Positions 23,510 to 36,150 of a stretch of 64,000 nucleotides of DNA are shown here, piece after piece (position 1 is the first letter of the stretch; each line of letters begins with the position of its first letter). Source of the DNA: Marsupella aquatica (Eukaryota; Marchantiophyta); assembly GCA_973895155.1 (NCBI GenBank), contig OZ316895.1, positions 13,516,001 through 13,580,000 of the forward strand. Direction: 5' to 3'. The notes under the pieces were generated by a model, which did not search any database, was not told the DNA's origin, and saw only the letters and a program-made list of their open reading frames with translations. The position numbers and the translations under genes were made by a program.

Positions 23510-26220
23510 TTATGGAGGTAACGAGGGCAACAAAGACAAGCCTCACCAGCTCTCCCTGATTCCAAATCAATTCAACCCAATCCAACCGAGTCAATTTTAT
23601 AAACAAAGTAAGAATAAATTAGAAAATTATTTGTAATTTGTATCTCATTTTTGTTTGGTTGATATTGTAAATCTCAAAGCTAGGTTGGCATGCACTTTTA
23701 TTCTCTTGAACTGTAATACAAAATTCTATCAAGTGCAAAAACATACAATGAGGGGGAAGCTTGCCAAGTGAGACACAGCCCGGTGGAGAAATTAAAAAAA
23801 AAACCTATTATCCTTCTACAAGTAGACTGAAGTTCACCTACTAGAAGTATACTAACTTAGGTCTTCTCGCCTAATCGAGCATGATCAAACTGTGAGGAAA
23901 TGAGAAATCCCCCATACACCAGTGAGAATGCATGTAAAATGAACAGAATTCAGCAGACAAAGCGCCTAATCATTGGAAGATGTCCTGCTCCAGGACGATT
24001 TTCCCTTTCTAAAAAGAAAAGCTGGAAAAACCTAGGGTGGGAATTTCCTCCTCCCTCAAAAACGAAAAGAAAACAAGCTACAAGAAAACACCAAAGGAGG
24101 CTTTTGGCATGAGATTTGAGAAGAGGGCCTTTTGCATGAGTGAAGTGGAGCAACAATGAGTGAGACAACGTTACCAACGGCTTGACCAAAACACGAGGGA
24201 AGCTCCTGATTGTCCACCCTTCCAACCCCATCAATCAGGCAGCATGATTGGCTGATTGCTCGTGACACCAGAGGTGTTGAATCGCCCAGACAAACTCAGC
24301 AGTAGGCCGGCACTTTTTCAGGTCAGGGAGGCCTTTAGAGAGTTGCTGTCGCACCTAACTCCAACCAAATTTATCATTGGAAAAAGAAATATCAAGGGGA
24401 AAATGGAAGCGACTAGAAGAGAAAGCAGCCCTGCAATGATACTTCCAATAAGTTGAGGCCTGGATGGACGAGCCCCATTCAACCGCCATGGATTGGATGG
24501 TGACACCCTTTACACTTTCACTGATTGACACCTTTCTCATTTCTGAAAAGTTTTTTAACAGCAAAATTTGAGTTTCAATATCTCTCGTGATATCCAATGG
24601 ATTCAGAAGGAGGAAAGATATTTTCAAAGAGTCTAATATGGCTAGCTTCCATGAAGAGTTGCGAAAGCTATGAATCTCTTGAACTCATTCCACTATCCAC
24701 ATTTGCACTGTGAAAAGTTGTTTAATAACTAACTTTGATATCAATATTTCGCCCTATATCCAATGGAATAGAATGGTTTGGGGCGTCTTAGAATAGCCTT
24801 GGAAAGATCTCGTCAAAGAACCAAATGTGGATTGGTTCTTTGAGAAATTCCATTGAGAAATGAGACACCCTACTATTTCCAAAGATGGATTTAAAACTTT
24901 CTTGTCACATTTTAGTCACAGGTGTAATATGTAACACATAAGCAGACAAGAGGGTTTCCCTACAGTCCACCCCGGTTGCAACAGTTCATTTGAGCCCTTG
25001 GCAAACTCCGTCCATAGGGGCTTCAATTTCATTCTACTCTCAAATCCCTAGGTTGACTTCGCTACAAATTCAAGAGTCTATTGTGTCATTTCACTCATAG
25101 GTGTAACATGCACCGCATGAAGCTTCATCTTCTCTACTTTCAAATCCCAAGAATTCAATTTAGCTTTGCTACAAATCCAAAAGTTTATTTTGTCAGACAT
25201 GTCAGGCCTCTGATTGATGGCATGCTCCCCATAAAATGCGCCAGACACATGTCCCACAACTCATCAATTGAATGATACAAACTCTTCAACTGTAGTGAAC
25301 TAGTGACTATTGTGGGTGTGAGACTGTCGAGAGAGCCTTTTATGGGCCTGAAACGAGCACTTTACCGAGCAATGAAGAGTCAAACAGGTGGTCAGAAAGA
25401 GAGAAATTAATGAGAATAGAAAATGGGCCCTGCGGCCCTGCCTGAATGAAATTGAGGGTCGGTAGTGGAACGGTATCTCGTTTTGACAGTTCGATGCCAG
25501 CCCGATTCAATGCGCGCACCTTTCGGAACGATTATTGGTTCGAGCGAGCAAAGCCGATGGTTCTCGCCATCTCCTCCCGTACTCCCGTAGCTTGTAGCAT
25601 CATGCATTGATTTCATTTTGTACTCTCATCAGCGTACTACTACTGAATTCAGAGTCAACTGATCGGTCCGTCCATCTGTGGGTCACTCACTCACAGACTC
25701 ACTCGATCAGTCAGAGACAAACCGAGATCTAAATTACACAGAGCGCTGAATGGTGATTTGGTTAGTGACCGACCGACCGACACATAGAACGACCGACTCT
25801 TTTGGACAGATCAACTGATTGCGCATTGGGCATGCGGCCATCGATTCGCATCGCTTACAGCATTGTCAGCTGGGAATGTTGCGCTGAGTTGAATGGAATC
25901 CAGTTTCAACGAGACGTCGGGACTCGGGCCGCCAGCGATAAATTGTATTGCATGGGGGATGCGAAATTCGGAGTCCGAAACAACACCGGTCTCGAGGAAA
26001 GGAGCCGCAATGGTAAAGATTATTGGAGTCCTGATTTGGAACCGATCGAGGTCGCTTTTTCTTTTTAGGGACAAAAGAGCGGAATCTCTTTTTACGTCAC
26101 AAAAGAGTGCAGTTTCCATAGGGAATCTCTTTACGGGAGAGCTCCGTGGGTGTGCACCTTTCCGCAATCCTCGCTAATGGAAGGGAAAGAAAGGACCGCC
26201 AGCATTGCTGTCTTTCTCGG
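23510..26220. other. Intergenic region with weak internal repeats
   Basis: Around 24545-24780 two segments about 180 bp apart share GAAAAGTT(G)TTTAA, AATAT and ATCCAATGGA blocks. Around 24900-25170 two segments share GTCACATTT(T)AGTCA(C)AGGTGTAA and CTCAAATCCC motifs. At 25655-25800 there are short GACTCACTC and GACCGACCGACC runs. No coding region is supported, although a 90-codon frame lies at 25802-26068. Confidence 0.45.
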
Positions 26221-26230
26221 TGCCCCTGTT

Positions 26231-26330
26231 TCTTTGCGAAACCTTCTGAAAGTCCTACTGGGAGAGCATCTCCAAACTTTTCTTTGCGAAACCTTCTGAA
26301 AGTCCTACTGGGAGAGCATTTCCAAACGTT
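26231..26330. repeat. 50-bp tandem duplication followed by poly-G
   Basis: Two 50-bp units start at 26231 and 26281 with TCTTTGCGAAACC and differ at only about two positions. Immediately downstream a G homopolymer of about 14 bases lies near 26341-26354. Confidence 0.9.
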
Positions 26331-27097
26331 AGTGGGGTTTGGGGGGGGGGGGGGTTGGCAGGGGCATAATGCTTTGTTATTGATGCACCAGAAATGTATG
26401 CTCTATGTGAAACTAATGCTTATGATGGTTCCGTGTCTACATTGTGATCCATTTGACCATTGTCATACCTGAACGAATCTCTAAATAGTTTAGTAGTCAA
26501 CATTAATGACTGGGTTTTTGTAACAGATTTGGGGGAAAATAAGAGAGGCAACTAAAACTCATGAAGTTTAAACCTAGTGCGTGTGAGCTTGACCTCAACC
26601 AAGCAATACTAAAAGATTAGTTCATAGAGATTTAAATCCCACTAGATATTTGTGCTTGGCCCCAACAATACAGGGTAAGGGAAGTCGTCATAGACACAAA
26701 GGTTGGTTTTGGAGACGTGGAGGAACATCCTGAAAGCAAGACTTGTAACACAGGAGCACAGTACTAATTTAATGCTACGGGATGCTATTTTAATTAATTT
26801 AACAAAGTAGAGAAGAGTGTGTGTACATTAACCCTGGCCTGTTTTGGTCTGGTCCTCGTTCCCTATATTTTGAAGTTTACTTCCCATGTAAGTAGCAAAG
26901 CGTTCCCATCAAATATATTTAAAACAAAATCTTCAACCTGTATACGAGGATAGGGTCAGGAACATACAGCATATACTCACAACTGTCTGCCTTCCGAGGT
27001 AGTGGTGAGTGGCAGAAAATACAAGAGAGGAAGGGAGGAGGGAGCACAACATATATTTTAGTATGATTTTTGGAGACAATCATGATTCGCTCAATCT

Positions 27098-27390
27098 TCA
27101 TGTGACCCAAGTCAATCGTCATGTGACCCAATTCAATCGTCATGTGACCCAAGAACTCTTTGATATTTTTTATATTGGACTTGCTTCAAGCCTCTTTGCC
27201 CTGTTTTAATAACTGGCATGCGTAATTAAGTCTTCATGTGACCCTAGGACTCTTTAATCGTGGACCTTGAGTCAACCCTCCATCCTAATATATAGCATGT
27301 ATAGCTTGAGGCAAGGGGTCTTTGATCATGGAGCTTGCTTGAACCTTCTCAGCCCTGTTTTAGTAAATCGCATGCACAGAAGAGAACGAG
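27098..27390. repeat. 21-bp minisatellite plus diverged larger repeats
   Basis: Three 21-bp units (TCATGTGACCCAA plus eight bases) start near 27098, 27119 and 27140. Beyond them longer diverged units repeat a series: CATGTGACCC, then ACTCTTTGAT or ACTCTTTAAT, then GCCCTGTTTTA(A/G)TAA, then GCATGC. Copies are visible near 27140-27230 and 27235-27380. Confidence 0.75.
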
Positions 27391-27399
27391 GAGGCAATG

Positions 27400-28666
27400 G
27401 ACCTGCCGCCATTACTGACTACAGTTGTAAGGGCGCTATCCTACTATACAGTCTGTAAAATGGTCAAATTCATGTAAAGTAGACCCACTTGGAGCCATCC
27501 CAATTACAATACAGTAGTACTTCTAAAGGCAGCGCACCACTAAGCATGGCACAAATTAGTCAGTTGCACTACTTAACGACTCCGAACTACTGGACAATAC
27601 TTCTAAAGCCATTGAGCCCACAAAAAGTGGTTATCCTACACTAAAACCACTCAAATCCGTGGCCTGACCGCCAAACTGTCTCTCCTCCAATTTGGAGGAA
27701 AAACCAAGTGGGTAGTGTACTATCGGTTCCTTGAAGACAATAGTAGATCAGCGGATGACAATGACAAACTTACGGTAACAAAAATGATTTATTATGTGAA
27801 CAGTATTTTTCACTTTAGGTTAAGCTTGTTTTCCATTGGCTAGTTTCTCACCTACACACTTACCCTTTAGCCTGAATCTAACTGTCAATCTCAATCTAGG
27901 AAGATCTGACGATCAGGATAAATTTGAGAATTATGAAAATAGTAGCATTGAAATTCTTGGTCATCGATCCGAGATTCCCGCCGTCCGTCCTTCCGCCTCC
28001 GAATCTGCGGACCGGACCCTGGTCGGGTGTTCATCCAGACTGTCGGTTCTGTAGCAGCGAGCTCTTTTGACCGGAGGTACAACATCATCGTGAAGACGTG
28101 CCCAGTCCGGTACAACGGCACAGTCACAAACAGACTCCCGTACCCGTAGCCCGTATTCGTGGCCACCACATTTCCCGCCGCAAACCTCATTCATACGCGC
28201 GGTCCACCTGGCCGTATCCAGTCGCCGCCCTTGAATCACAGAGGCCGTCGATCGGGATATCGGACGGACATGCGTCAGTATTCTGTCCGAGGGCCGTGAA
28301 TGACATCCTGGCCAAGTAATTACTGGAAACGAATGAAGCAGTCCACTTATTTCGGGTACTATTTTGAAGTACTGGACGAGAGCGAGAAAATTCCTGGAAA
28401 GCTCTAGTGCCTCAATCGTGACCGCTCGAAGGCACGATGTTCGCCCTAACAGAGCCCTTCATAAGGGACACCAAACAAATAGCCCACGGAATAACGGGCC
28501 TGGATACCGGGCTGTAATTAACGAACTCCTGTCTCCAGGTATTGAAAACGGTAATGTTGTTAAAACAATGAGGAGTTGTGAAGTGGCTCCCCAGGATCAT
28601 CATAACCTTACCCACATGGTGAAAGTAGGGTGCCAGTGAGCTCGTTCTCACATTCTGGATGCAAGG
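27400..28666. other. Intergenic region, no confident gene
   Basis: A GC-richer stretch at 27960-28320 is open in several frames on both strands. The minus frame 27891-28190 contains GNVVATNTGYGYGSLFV, which looks protein-like, but I could not extend it or find splice borders. At 27474-27725 imperfect inverted ends (ACCCACTTGG and its complement) hint at a small MITE without clear target duplications. Confidence 0.35.
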
Positions 28667-29091
28667 TTAGAGCACCTCCAACCCCTCTGGGTTTTTCCTG
28701 GCTCAATACATTTAATACAATGCAAAGTCATAACTGTTATTGACATGCGCTAAATGCTTAAAGGGGTTTGTCATAGAGCAACCCCACCCTTACGGGATAG
28801 TTTTGGTGAGTATGACTCCTTGTCGCCAAGGAGCTCCTTCCCGCACGAAGCGAGGCCAGCCCAGGACGGTCCAATCTTCATCTAGGGAAACTCCATCAAA
28901 GCAAAAGTAATCCTGTCAATGTGGTATTGCAGCAGTCTTTTACCATTCCCCTAAGGAAGGGACCGGGTTTCAGAAATTGACAATAGCATTACAGTGAACC
29001 CAATTGGCTTGCATTTTTTACTCCAACTTACTGGGTTTGGCCCAAACTCTGTTAGTGTAAGTGCACCACGTATGTGTTGGAGATGCTCTTA
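28667..29091. mobile_element. Tourist-like MITE (PIF/Harbinger group) with TTA target duplication
   Basis: The element is 28670-29088 (419 bp). Its left end is GAGCACCTCCAAC and its right end is the complement of GAGCATCTCCAAC, a 13-bp terminal inverted repeat with one mismatch. TTA flanks it at 28667-28669 and 29089-29091. A 3-bp TTA/TAA target is the hallmark of PIF/Harbinger elements. The inside has no transposase, so it would depend on one made elsewhere. Confidence 0.85.
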
Positions 29092-29684
29092 TAGACAATA
29101 AATGCTGCCCATACATTGGTTTTTCTCCTATAATTTATGGCCATAGCAGCATTGAAGAAATTGTTACCATTAACCTTTGCTCTCTTCAAGATTTATGGAC
29201 AAGCCACACATACATGCAAGTGCTGAGTGCGTTGAATAATACATAAATTTGAAGATGCAAGATTAAGAAGGGGTCTACATTGGTAGCAACGTCAACATTC
29301 TCACCTCAAGCTCTAATGTGCAAAGTAGACAACACTGGTGCCACCAACTCCCATTACTTGACTTGAGTAAAGAGATGCATTGAACCTAGCCCAGGTCAAC
29401 CCATCCTTGCTCAAACCATTCACCCTTTCAACACACTTCCACAAACATACAAACACTTTCACACAAATAATAAGCTAGTATACCCCTCTCAAAAGCAAAC
29501 ACTTCAACATCTTTTTTCACTTTGTTCAAGATGTCCTAGGAATATAGATTAATACTTCCTTCATTTCCATGATAGGATAGATTCATAGAATTCATTTTGT
29601 AATTTCTATGATGTCTTGTGATCATGCTTAGTATAATGTCCATAGTTCCTACTGCAATATTCTCTCAGTCAAGATGTATCACAA

Positions 29685-30560
29685 TCTTGGCAACAGTTTG
29701 GATGTAATATGCACAATGTTAAGTAGGTTGATTTACAAGGGGACTACTCACGGTTTGGAATCATGATGCTGCACCAAAAGATGCCCTGCTTTTCTAGCTC
29801 TTGTTACCCTGACTTGCTTGCCCCTAGTTAGAAAGCAATAGTCCATGTTTCCACTATCTTGTTTGACTTGAACATGAGGTGGATTTTGGTTCCCTATGAT
29901 TGCGGTCTAATGTTCAATGCTAACTACACGGATAAACCTGGTTAGAGTAAAATATGTCCTTTCGTCACAGAAAATTGTTGTGGTAACTCGAGTCTGGAAT
30001 GAAGGTTTTCATCAGCAATATCCTGTAAGCATGAGGAATGGGGCAGCAAATCATGGGTGGGATTTTCACAAGACTCTCTTGATTAAGATGTGTCCGAACG
30101 TCCCTTGGCAGCATTTTCTAGGTAGTATGCACATTGTTGCACAAATTTGAGTAGGTTGATTCCAACTGGGATGCTTTAACTATTTGGAATCACACTTTGG
30201 CCAGAATGTGCTCTGTATTTGTTGCTCTTGTTATCCTAACTTGCATACCCTTCTTTGAGAAGCAAAAGTCCAAGTTTAGCTCTTCTTTGAGGTTGAACAA
30301 GAGGTGTGTTTTGGTTCCCTATGAGTGTGGTCTAACAATTCTATGCTAACCCCGTGATCTATGGCAAACCTCGTTAGAGGCACATAGGTCCTTTCTGCAC
30401 TACAAGTTTTTTGCTAACACGATGCTTGCATGAAGGGTTTAAGCATCCACAAACTGAAAGCATGAGGAATCTCTCAAGGATTGCGGGAGCACATCATGAT
30501 TGGATCATGGGTGGGATGTCACATGTTGAGGCTGAGGTTGGGGAGGAGCCCACGGTAATT
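29685..30560. repeat. Diverged tandem duplication of about 430 bp
   Basis: The segments 29685-30110 and 30115-30560 share ordered blocks. These are ATATGCACAATGTT against AGTATGCACATTGTT, then AGTAGGTTGATT, then GCTCTTGTTA, then TTTTGGTTCCCTATGA, then GCATGAGGAAT and ATCATGGGTGGGAT. Indels separate the blocks, so the duplication is old. No domain is recognisable. Confidence 0.7.
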
Positions 30561-33500
30561 GTGAGTGATTGTTGCAGTGAATTAGTGCCGGTAGTGTCTC
30601 TCAACATGAATACGGTACGTGTGTTATTCGTCTGAGAGATCCTCAAGGTCAGTTTGTTGGGACCATTTCATGATTGTCTAGGCGAATATAGATTGAAGGA
30701 AATGAATATTAATTTGGTGGACCCTAGTACCAAAGATCTACACACTTACACAGATAATGGAGAAGAGCAGCACACCAAACACACATTCGCAGGAACCAAG
30801 TCTCTATTGGGGCTCAGATATTGTGAGAGCTGAGATACTGTATTGTAATTCCAACTACTGTAGGCCATTGTAGCAAATATTGTGATCAAGAGGCTGAACA
30901 TAAAACTGAAGCCACGATGGGACACCATAGTGGGACACCATAGTGCTCCCGTGGTCCACATTTTGGTGGTCAGTGTAAATTGGGGTCCATAATTTGATGA
31001 CTATGAGTCCTAAGATAAGTTTCAGTTTTGCACTGGCAAGGCAACTAGAGAAGGAAGAGACATGAAAAAACACAAGCTCAAATAGTTATCAGAATGAAAA
31101 TTAATGCAATGAAATTTATCTTCTCCTCCCCATAACTTAGAAATATTTGAACTCGTGAATATCAAGTTATTACAATATCACTCAATTTCTGAGAAATGTT
31201 GTCCATGGGAATTTGAAATACCAACCTTGTGGTCCATAGGGCCCTTCAAATTTGGCTGAACACACATACTTGTTTTGACCATACAATGTATTCTGAGAAA
31301 ACATTCTGATAATACATTCTGAGCTCAACTTTTGGGATCATTCGCAGGCCCATCAGAACACTGTTTAACTCACAATAATTAAGATTGTAGGAGTGACTGT
31401 TTTTTTTTAGAGTGGTTGTGAACAGCCTAATCTTGGCCAGTCTGATCAATGTACCTTGTGTGAAGGAGAAGATGCTACAAATATTCCTTCCCAAATTTTC
31501 CTAGAATAGCTGTTGACTGTCAGATCTCCCTAGATTCAAGATTATCCATTAGATTCTGGATAATGGGGTTTCTAGTGAGGTGGGAAAACAGGCTACTGAA
31601 AAAAAAAAAATGTAGCCAAGTTTTGCCCCAGTGGGTAAGACTCTTTATCGAAGTGGCAAAATTTCCTCTCTAAAAACTAAAAGAAAGGTTTGCTTGTGAA
31701 TACTCAAAAAGAACTTGGTACAAGTAAGGAAGATTTTTAAACATGTTGTTGCAAACACTTTCAGTTGTATATAATATTTTCCTGTAAAAACTAGAAACGA
31801 AGACAGCAGTTGGAATGTTCTTGAAGCCCATCGTATCAAGGCTTGTGAGACTTTCGGAAATCAATATCTTTTCCTAAATTGACACTGATTCGGGATCAAA
31901 GGATATCGCTATCTACCGTATGTCATTTCCATATGTTTGTAGTGCATAGCAGCCCATGTCCTGTCTCCTTTGTCTGGTATTGAAATTCTTGGAGGTGGTA
32001 GGTCGAGATTGGCATGACCTCGTACAAACATTTTCTAGTTCGCCAATTTAACCAAAACCTGACGTCCTCCAACTATTGACGAACGAATCACACAACTCGG
32101 GGGAAAATAGTCAAAGTTAGATTCGTCGGATCTTTGAAGATCTGACTGCTTTCTCCAGAACCTTATATTTATAAATATTATTGGGCGGGCCCCACAAAAT
32201 TTCCCTCTTTAAACTCTTGACACATGCGCCAGTGAACTTTCTCATAAAATACTTAAAGAAATGAGTGAAGGGCACTGCAGTTTTGGGAGTCGCCAAAGTT
32301 TGGCTCTGACCGTCTGAGGGCTGGAAACATATAAAATCAATGAGTCTCACTCGGGCCGCGACTCTTATAGGAAAGTCAACAAAATAGGGATAGGGAATTA
32401 GGGATAAGTCATCTCCATATCATTTTGTCGGCATAGCTCCGCCATGGCGAGAGTTTGGGACTCTTCTATGCAGCGAGTGTATTTTGTAGAGGTTTTACTC
32501 TGAACCAAAAAACAAATCTTGCAAAAACAATTTAATTTATATATTATCTCCCTTTTAACTGCCCTTTCCCCATTTTTTCTCAAAGTCCAACTTGTCTAGA
32601 GTCAAATTTTGTCCTATTTGACTCCAGCTTTTGGATTTTTATTGAGACACTGTCTAGAGGCTTCACTCTAGACCCTAGCCCTTGAGAGTAACTTAAGTTT
32701 ACAATTTATTAGCAAGACACTAGGAATATTTGAAAAATATGCTCACTCAAAAGAAACGAACAAACGAGATAGAATAATAGAGTAATTCGTATTTTTTATT
32801 GTGACATTTTGAGTAAAATGCTGTCCATTTGCGTTGTAAAAATCTATGGGGACAATTGACAAAGCTAGCGGTCTATCCTGTTCAGGAATATTCATTATCT
32901 GATTTTCCTAGACTATCAGATCTCCCTAGATAGCCACTAGATTGTGGCATAGTGGGGCTGACAAACCTAGCCAATCTTGACCAAACCTGACTAATACTCT
33001 TTATAGAGGTGAAAGCTATTGAATTTTAGCTACACCTTTATAAAAACAATGATGGTCCTGAGTTCTGCCAGAAACATGAAACTAATTATTCTTTTCTTCT
33101 TGAAAGGAGCAGTTTACTCAACCGGGAAGTAAAATCCAAAAAAGCCAGGGAATCACCAGCCAGACCCAAACAATGGACAAAGACCAACAACCACTCAAAG
33201 ACCAGACACATCCAGTCAAGAGGGCAAAGGATAAACTGCATAGTGAAAAGTAATCTAACATCACCCACCACAAAAAATAATGATCCAGCACAAACATGAG
33301 GGCCAACTCACACCCAAGTCCAGGGAGAGAACCAGCCAAATCACTGAAATCTGAAACACTGAACTTGGATGAAAATCCACATAAATGGATTATATCCATC
33401 CTCAAAGATCCTTAGCTTCCAGACCAGGAGACAACGCCAAAAAGCAAAGCCCAGTCAAAGGAAGAACAACTAATCAGATCAAAGAACCATAAAGGCCTAA

Positions 33501-33640
33501 CATCGACCAAGAAATATCCATCCTGCAAACAGTAAGACCTCCATTACACCCAAAATCAAGTTGCATCTTTCCTATCAGCTTCATCCTGCATTGCCCCTCC
33601 ATCAAGACCTGAGCCCAACCCTATTCCAAGCAATTTTCAT
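30561..33640. other. AT-rich intergenic region, no gene recognised
   Basis: It has an A homopolymer near 31601 and several TAGAGGCTTCACTCTAGAC palindromic-like motifs (near 32653; a related one at 3113). Many short frames occur on both strands without known motifs. The 33080-33440 stretch is skewed and open on the minus strand for 95 codons with Leu/Trp/Ser-rich low complexity, which I do not call. Confidence 0.45.
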
Positions 33641-33649
33641 ATTCAGTCT

Positions 33650-34110
33650 GAGCTCATGCCAAATTTTGAATTGAATCCTCACAGTTGAGATGCACAGCTG
33701 CTTGTTTTCCAATGAGCATTGAGCTTTCCAAAGCTGCCAGCAACTAATCCCTCGAGCAATGTTCCAAAGCTTAATAGGGAGGTCCCTCTCACCGTCATTG
33801 CACCGAGCTTTCCAAAGCTGCCAGCAAGTAATACTCGAGAAGTTTCAAAGCTTAATAGGGAAGTCCCTTGTTGGAGAACCCAAAAGAGCCTGCACAGCAT
33901 CAATGTGGAAATGCAGTGCCCAAGACCTAGTTGCCTGAAAAATAACTCTTTGTAACCAACTCCATATCCTCTATGAATCTGGGCAAATCCATAAACAGTG
34001 AATTATGACATTACTATCACATCTCCAGCACCACCATTCTTCATCACCAGGTGCAAAAGGAATATTTGCGCCAGCCTCATCTCTGCTCCACCAAGCCTCC
34101 CAATATAATG
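33650..34110 (-). pseudogene. LINE reverse-transcriptase tail, zf-RVT remnant
   Basis: Reading the minus strand from about 34110 gives EAWWSRDEAG, then EEWWCWRCDSNVIIHCLWIC, then a stop, then RIWSWLQRVIF. The C-x2-C-x6-H-x3-C order with following Trp matches the zinc-binding domain after the RT of plant LINEs (zf-RVT). Stops and a missing RT domain show it is a fragment. The part at 33720-33890 contains an 83-bp imperfect duplication. Family and boundaries are tentative. Confidence 0.5.
33721..33885. repeat. 83-bp imperfect tandem duplication
   Basis: Units starting at 33721 and 33804 share GAGCTTTCCAAAGCTGCCAG, then CTCGAG, then CAAAGCTTAATAGGGA and GTCCC. They differ by small indels. The duplication lies within the LINE-like remnant. 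Confidence 0.85.
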
Positions 34111-34119
34111 TTTCGTGGC

Positions 34120-36150
34120 AATAATTAGCTGTGACACTTGCCATAAGAAAAAAATCGTTCTTCTTTTAAAAAATTAATTATTCTCCACTTGGAGTCGAGT
34201 CCACGACTCCAGAGCTAGGAATATTATTTATCGTTAGATTCCGGCTAATCTAGCCAGGCCAATGGTAACCAGAAAATCTAGACAATTTTAGCCGAAGTGA
34301 TTGACTTTTTAGAAAGTTGGAATCTACTGTACCCAATTTTCGTCACTACAAATAAACACTGCTTGTGGGTCCCGCACTTCCGCTATACTAACCACCGCAC
34401 CAACTTCGCCTCTTCTTTCAGCTCTAACCTAATCCAACAGTCCGTCCGCTTCGACGAAACCATCCCCAAAGCGGCAAAGGCCAAGAAATTTGGAGCCCAC
34501 GTGATCCCCCCCGCCAAGGCTGCCGCCAAACTGCCCCAAGAATGAATCATGATCAGTTCTGCCAAACGCTCCGCTCCCGCAACCTCAATTGCGCTGTCAC
34601 TCACCGTACCCGCTCCACAGTTACCGTAACCAACCGGGAGGGTTAGCGATGCGTCACTGACTCACTGATTGCAGGATCTTAGTTACGTTTCCGGAAGATT
34701 ATTTAGAAGTTTCCGATCTCAGGGATCCAGAATCGACCGTCCATCTAGAGGCAGCAGCGGGCAGGCTGGACTGCTGGTCTGCTGGAGATGGAGGTCGTGT
34801 CAGGGCGAGGCAGCCATTATTCATTATTAATGATGATGATGATTCCATGCTTCCGGGCTGGTCGGTTTGCGGAACGAACAAAAAGAGATGGAGCGCAGTG
34901 TGTTGTAAGTAGTAGTAGTAGAGAGTGGGCCATGGTTGTTGCAGTAGTAGCTGCCCTGCCCTGCCAGTTTGCCACGCTGCTTTCCCCACACGCGCATGCA
35001 GAGACCGCCTGCCCGACTGCCCGACTGCCCGAGCTGACGACGAGGAAGGCGGAAAGCGCGGACGCGAGAGGGCAGCGGGACGCCAAAACAATTGAAATGG
35101 TCGATCGTTGCAATTCGCTCCATTATTGAACCGACTCGACGTCACGTAGCTCTGGAGAATTTCAGTCGAGCTCCTTCTCGAAGAGAGTGCATCATCACTG
35201 GTATAGCGAACTCAGGGAGTGAAGAATTGAGTAGTAAATGCAGAGCGAAGGAGGTCGACGAGTTGAGAAGGTTTGTGGGCTGGATCGATCGCGGAGCTCG
35301 TTCAAGAAGGGAAGAACGAAGCGGTCGATGAAAAGGAAGGGAGAAGGACAAAACATGAGGAGAAAGAACGAGACGGAGGTGCGGGATCTGTACGCTATGA
35401 GACTAGCTAGATTTTGGCTGTAATAAACAAAGCGCACCAGCTTGACCTGCATCGGCGATCGCCAAGTAGATTGGTGAAAGGGGACTCGAGGAAGTAAGGA
35501 AGGAAGGGAGAGGGAGGGACTCATCACGTAGACTTATTCGTCGGGCGAAACCTGGGAAGTAGATATTCCGAAGGAATTTGTCTGCGGAATGACATGTCCA
35601 ATGTTGGTTGAGTGAGATTCGTTGGAATACCGCGTTAGAAGAGGCTGAAGTACGCGACCGAAGGATCGACGAAGTTGGAGAGTGGCGGATTGATGCTCGG
35701 ACACGCAGCCTTGTTTCCTGGGAAGGGAGGTGCTGTGGCAGGAGTGTGTCTTTCGATTTGTGTTTCGGTCGCCCAGTTGTGGTGTGACAGGACCCGGGGG
35801 GCTTTTAGTTGTAGTTGTAGTTGTTCTGTTGATATGGGCGCAACTATTACGCTCAGAATCGCTGGTCAATCCACTGTCCAAGTCGGTGGCGGGAGGGGTG
35901 ACATTTGTAATCCATGATGAGTACGCGCAAAGACGTTTTGGGAGGAAGGAATCGGTACTGGAACTAATGAAGTTGTTGTCCACTCCTTGGGATTCATATC
36001 CGAAGTGTAGATGTGTTCGCCGCTTGATGTAAATTGTCGAAAGGTACGCAATTCGTGTTCGATATCTTGTTGGCAGTGGAAACTTTGAAAGTAGAGTAGG
36101 GAAGACAGGACAGGTTACCCTGGAGGAAGATTTTTGTATAGACGGAATCG
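34120..36150 (+). promoter_or_regulatory. Upstream region and probable 5' UTR of the two-exon membrane-protein gene
   Basis: This stretch holds no confident coding exon. From about 35230 to 35525 the plus strand is strongly purine-rich with GGAAGG and GAGAGGGAGG runs, as often seen in plant leaders. Open frames on both strands (for example minus 35534-36226) are antisense to the leader and gene. An in-frame TAG lies just upstream of the ATG at 36151. No TATA box is convincing. Confidence 0.35.

Noticed and set aside
25525-25600. Possible tRNA B box (GGTTCGAGC) near 25532
   Set aside because: No matching A box or cloverleaf could be formed around it.
27474-27725. Second small MITE with ACCCACTTGG ends
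   Set aside because: The inverted ends are short and imperfect and no target duplication was found.
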